Below, in pieces: positions 60,815 to 64,000 of a DNA stretch of 64,000 nucleotides (its first letter is position 1; every line of letters begins with the position of its first letter). The translations under genes were made by a program, and so were the position numbers. This DNA is from Roseiarcus sp963758335 (GTDB lineage: Bacteria; Pseudomonadota; Alphaproteobacteria; Rhizobiales; Beijerinckiaceae): NCBI GenBank assembly GCA_963758335.1, contig CAVWVF010000001.1, positions 124,001 through 188,000 of the forward strand, read 5' to 3'. Under the pieces are notes generated by a model. That model saw nothing but the letters and a program-made list of their open reading frames with translations, was not told the origin of the DNA and ran no database searches.

Positions 60815-62254
60815 ATGAACCAGCTCGCGCCTGTCATCGCCTCTCAAGCGCCTGCCCTTGTGGCAGCATCCGGCGGGCGCGCCTCCTATCGCTTCCTCGA
60901 ATTCTTCACGGCGCAGATCAGGAACCCGCACAGGCGCCGCGCCTACGCGCGTGCAGCGAGCGAATTCTTCGATTGGCTTGAGGCGAAGGGCGTCACGCAG
61001 CTAACGGCGATCGAGAGCGTGCATGTCGCCACCTACATCGAGCAATTGCAGCGCACGCGATCCGCGCCGACGGCGAAGCTGCGCCTAGCCGCCTTGCGTC
61101 ACCTGTTCGATTGGATGGTGATTGGGCAGATCACGCCGACCAACCCGGCCGCCGCCGTACGCGGGCCGCGTCATGTCGTGCGGCGCGGCAAGTCGCCGGT
61201 GCTTGACCCGGCCGAGGCGCGCCAGCTCATCGATGCAATTGACACGACGACCGTCATCGGCTTGCGCGACCGCGCTTTGATCGGGTTGATGGTCTATTCC
61301 TTCGCGCGCATCGGCGCGGCGATCGGCATGCGCGTCGAGGACGTGTACACGCAGAATCGCCTGCGGCTGCACGAGAAGGGCGGCAAGCAGCACGCCATGC
61401 CGTGCCACCACAATCTCGAATCCTATCTGCACGAGTACATCGACGGCGCGGCGCTCGCGAGCGATCCGAAGGCGCTCCTGTTCCAGACCTATCGCCGCGC
61501 GACCGGCCGGCTCACCGGCAATCCCCTGCCCCAGGCGAACGCCTATCCGATGATCCAGAGGCGCGGGCGGGCGGCCGAGATCACGACGAAGATCGGCAAC
61601 CACACGTTTCGGGCGACGGGCGTCACCGCCTACCTCAAGAACGGCGGGACACTTGAGCGCGCGGCGCAGATGGCGAACCATGCCAGCACGCGGACGACGC
61701 AGCTTTACGACCGCCGGGCGGAAGAGGTCACCCTCGACGAGGTCGAGCGGATACTCGTTGAAAGTCGAATCAGCGGCGCGCGGCGAAACGGCGCGAAAAC
61801 CTCCCTGTTCTGGCGCAAGAATGTCGCTGTTCTCGCGGAAAAGTCCCCTGTTCGCCGAACCCGCTTTCCCTGTTCTTCGAACCGCGGCGGCGGTTCGCGA
61901 CGGCCTTCATGCGCCCTCGGTGCCGCACCCGCGGCGCGGCCGCTGCCCCTCGGCGCCGCGTCGGCTACGCTTGGCCGCGGCGCTCCTCGCGGCGTCGAAG
62001 CCGCGCCCAACAATTCTTCCACCGGTTCCTGTGGAAAATGTTGGCGAACGTCAGGCGCTGTACTACATTTGTTCTCTAATCAGGAAGGCACCATGGCCCT
62101 ATCCCTTCCGCCCGGGCGCTTTCGTCCGCGGCCCCCGCCCAGCCCAGCCTGGCTGCCGCCCGGTGACGCGGGCAACCGGCCCCACATTCGCGCGGCTCCC
62201 GCGGCCAGCGCGCCAAGAATCAAATATTTTCTTTCCCAAGCCTTATATTCATGA
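60815..62254 (+). CDS. Tyrosine recombinase (XerC/D-like integrase) with long 3' extension
   Basis: Site-specific recombinase. N-terminal SAM-like domain: YRFLEFFTAQIRNPHRRRAY, VATYIEQLQRTRSAPTAKLR. Catalytic domain: ALIGLMVYSFARIGAAIGMR (first Arg), KGGKQHAMPCHHNLESYLHE (Lys), IGNHTFRATGVTAYLKNGGT (H-x-x-R), ANHASTRTTQLYDRRAEEVT with the nucleophile Tyr. The normal end is at about residue 325 (ILVESRISG, about 61790); the frame then stays open for about 150 Arg/Pro/Ala-rich residues through the CTGTTC array to 62254. That extension is probably not functional protein. Confidence 0.9.
   Translation: MNQLAPVIASQAPALVAASGGRASYRFLEFFTAQIRNPHRRRAYARAASEFFDWLEAKGVTQLTAIESVHVATYIEQLQRTRSAPTAKLRLAALRHLFDWMVIGQITPTNPAAAVRGPRHVVRRGKSPVLDPAEARQLIDAIDTTTVIGLRDRALIGLMVYSFARIGAAIGMRVEDVYTQNRLRLHEKGGKQHAMPCHHNLESYLHEYIDGAALASDPKALLFQTYRRATGRLTGNPLPQANAYPMIQRRGRAAEITTKIGNHTFRATGVTAYLKNGGTLERAAQMANHASTRTTQLYDRRAEEVTLDEVERILVESRISGARRNGAKTSLFWRKNVAVLAEKSPVRRTRFPCSSNRGGGSRRPSCALGAAPAARPLPLGAASATLGRGAPRGVEAAPNNSSTGSCGKCWRTSGAVLHLFSNQEGTMALSLPPGRFRPRPPPSPAWLPPGDAGNRPHIRAAPAASAPRIKYFLSQALYS
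61805..61875 (+). repeat. Four CTGTTC hexamers at 21-22 bp steps in the recombinase 3' region
   Basis: CTGTTC begins at 61805, 61827, 61848 and 61870 (steps 22, 21, 22), right after the expected end of the recombinase domain. Orientation and spacing match the arrays in the two 381-bp repeats, although the spacers between hexamers differ. Confidence 0.8.
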
Positions 62255-62950
62255 TATGTTCTAAATTTGACGTCCCCAAGCTGAGAGCGCGCGAGTCACG
62301 AGACAGGGCATGGAACCAGGGATGCCAGGGATGGAACATAAGGTCGGCGCCCGCGGCGAAAAAGCGACTCGCAGGTTTTCGGACGGCAAGGCCGATGCTC
62401 GTCTTCGGAATCCTCGAAACGAAGCTGGCCTTCGTCCCGGAGGAAGAGGGAAAGAAAATAATTTCTGCCGGCCTCGGACGCGTAAGGCGTTGATAAGTCT
62501 CAATTCGGCGCCAGAAACAGAAGGAAATGGAAAGCTTTGGAAGGCCCTCAGCGCGTCCGCTGCGCGAAAACGCGCTTCGACTGCGCCTTAAATGGCGCGG
62601 CCGGGCGCATTTTTGAAGAAAAGCGGCTTCGACTATACAGAAGCAGTCGATCGAAGAAGTGGCTTGGGAACTCGCCGCTGTTCGCGCCGCCCCGCGTTGC
62701 GTCGCGCGACCCGCCCGGGCGGAGCAGGCCGACCGGACCGAAGGCTGCATGAGGAGGCGCGCCTGGGACCGCAGCGCTCGGCTGGACCACCAGGCAGCGA
62801 TGCGGAAGGTTGGCCGGCGCGCCGCGCCGATCGCGGCGGTGAATGGAAAGGTCGGAATGTCGGCTGGAAATGCTCAATGCTCTGTAATCGGGGCAAATTT
62901 CCGGGCGGAAGGGGGGAGTCAAGCGTCGGAAAGTATGATTCAAGCTGGGG
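62255..62950. other. Non-coding spacer between recombinase and IS66-like gene
   Basis: About 700 bp without a supported gene; short frames in all directions lack ribosome sites and family likeness. It presumably includes the left end of the IS66-like element, which I could not place. Confidence 0.35.
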
Positions 62951-64000
62951 ATGTCCGTTGATTCGGGTGATCCGCTTGAGCGCATGACGCCGGCCGAGCT
63001 CATCGGCCTGGTTCGCACTTTGATTGGCGAAGTGACCCGCTTTCAGGCGGAGTACGAGAAGGTGAGCGGGGCGTTGGCCAAGCTGAGGGTCGAGCATCAG
63101 GCGGTCAAGGACGAACTGGCGCGATTGAAGAAACTGCCGCCGCGGCCGCCGCAGAAACCCTCGGGGATGGACAAGGCGACGGACCGACCGGATTCGCAAG
63201 CGAACGCGCCCAAGGGCGGGCGGTCGACGCAGCGGCGCGGCAGCAACCTGGACAAGCTGACGGTCACGCAAACCATCGAGGTGAAGGTCGACGCGCCAGC
63301 GGGTTCCCGCCACAAGGGCTACGAAGAGATCGTCGTTCAGGACTTGGTTCTGAATCCTTTGGTGACCCGCTATCGGCGCGAGCGCTGGCAAACGCCGGAT
63401 GGGAAGACTCTGATCGCGCCGCTCGATCCCGGGATCGTCGGTGGCTATGGCCCGCATCTTCAGCGCCTGATCTTGATGCTGCACTTTCAGGGACAGATGA
63501 CCTGCGAGCGGATTCTGGCGCTGCTGAACGGCGTCGGCGTGGTGATTTCGAAACGCCAGGTGGTGCGCCTGCTGGCCGCCAAGCTCGAGACGTTCCGCGC
63601 TGAGGACGCCGAGGTGCTGAAGACCGGATTGAGCAGCGCTTCCTTCGTCACGGTCGACGACACCGGCGCCCGCCATCGAGGCAAGAGCGGCGTGACGACC
63701 CAGATCGGTTCCGACAGCTTCACCACGTTTCGAACCGGCCCGAGCAAGTCCCGCCTGGCGTTCCTGCGCAATCTCCTGGGCGGCGCGGCCTCTTACGTGG
63801 TCAACGAGGCGGCGCTCGTCTACATGCGGGCTTGCAATCTGAGCCTCAGCCTCATCGACACGCTCGCGGGCCATCCGACGCGGCTTTTTGCGTCTCACGA
63901 AGACTGGACGAGCCATCTGAACGCGCTCGGATTCGCCGATCTCAGGATCACCCCCGATCCGGTGCGGGTCGCCAGCGAGGGTGCTCTGTGGGGCGCCGTT
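62951..64000 (+). CDS. IS66-like DDE transposase, runs off the window
   Basis: An open frame of 350 codons from ATG 62951 (MSVDSGDPLERMTPAELIGL) to the window edge with no stop. N-terminal coiled-coil (AEYEKVSGALAKLRVEHQAV), a Pro/Lys-rich linker (LPPRPPQKPSGMDKATDRPD), then IVGGYGPHLQRLILMLHFQG, QMTCERILALLNGVGVVISK and a catalytic-type block SFVTVDDTGARHRGKSGVTT with an Asp pair. Layout (coiled coil, linker, DDE core starting VDDTG) is that of IS66-type transposases (TnpC), though it is divergent. The long minus-strand frame over it is a shadow. Confidence 0.8.
   Translation, partial: MSVDSGDPLERMTPAELIGLVRTLIGEVTRFQAEYEKVSGALAKLRVEHQAVKDELARLKKLPPRPPQKPSGMDKATDRPDSQANAPKGGRSTQRRGSNLDKLTVTQTIEVKVDAPAGSRHKGYEEIVVQDLVLNPLVTRYRRERWQTPDGKTLIAPLDPGIVGGYGPHLQRLILMLHFQGQMTCERILALLNGVGVVISKRQVVRLLAAKLETFRAEDAEVLKTGLSSASFVTVDDTGARHRGKSGVTTQIGSDSFTTFRTGPSKSRLAFLRNLLGGAASYVVNEAALVYMRACNLSLSLIDTLAGHPTRLFASHEDWTSHLNALGFADLRITPDPVRVASEGALWGAV

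Noticed and set aside
62633..63916. 427-codon minus-strand frame at the right end
   Set aside because: Opposite strand encodes recognisable IS66-like transposase; this frame has no family features.

Overview
The window is high-GC bacterial chromosome from an alphaproteobacterium, most likely Hyphomicrobiales (Rhizobiales). The clues are an Irr-type Fur regulator, a DUF6101 protein, the mdh-sucC-sucD-sucA-sucB-lpd order, a rhizobial-style RpoH promoter (CTTGCG-N17-CTATAT) in front of dnaK, and dnaA followed by DUF952 and pyrD. A methylotroph or Beijerinckiaceae/Methylocystaceae relative is plausible, but the window holds no one-carbon marker that proves it. I see no rRNA, tRNA or CRISPR array.

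Layout. 0.2-9.2 kb: dnaK, an exported Pro/Lys-rich protein, mscL, a copper module (CopA-type ATPase facing a CueR/MerR regulator across a textbook MerR dyad), then an aminotransferase whose end runs into a glycosyltransferase fragment. 9.5-38.2 kb is bounded by two inverted 381-bp copies of a repeat. Inside it lie a malyl-CoA-lyase/CitE-like enzyme, class I fumarase, an Nramp-like transporter, a decayed DUF433/DUF5615 toxin pair, irr, amn, proC, a gene graveyard (24-31 kb: metallophosphoesterase, HAD phosphatase and adenylate cyclase-ATPase relics around an IS91 element that carries an antisense group II intron), pyrD, dnaA and a spermidine-synthase-like membrane protein. 38.2-43 kb: an IS5-type element abutting the repeat, an apparently exported isoaspartyl methyltransferase, a dead L,D-transpeptidase and CDP-diacylglycerol diphosphatase. 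41.6-52 kb: the TCA operon mdh-sucCD-sucAB-lpdA on the minus strand, with a toxin-antitoxin pair lodged between sucC and sucD. 52-58.5 kb: arginase, cysS, GNAT, citramalate synthase and a peroxiredoxin. 57.2-64 kb: an island of small, lower-GC genes, a broken YafQ-type toxin, a VapC/Phd pair, an unknown protein translationally adjacent to a tyrosine recombinase, and an IS66-like transposase running off the right edge.

Two themes link the regions. First, a CTGTTC/GAACAG hexamer repeated four times at 21-22 bp steps (two DNA turns) occurs in both 381-bp copies and again in the 3' part of the tyrosine recombinase gene, so these sites may belong to one mobile system. Second, many genes carry single-base frameshifts (mscL, aminotransferase, MFS, DUF3303, MAPEG, sucA, GNAT, YafQ). 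Some are in real relics, but those in otherwise intact operons (sucA, mscL) may be sequencing or assembly indels, and should be checked before any biology is built on them.
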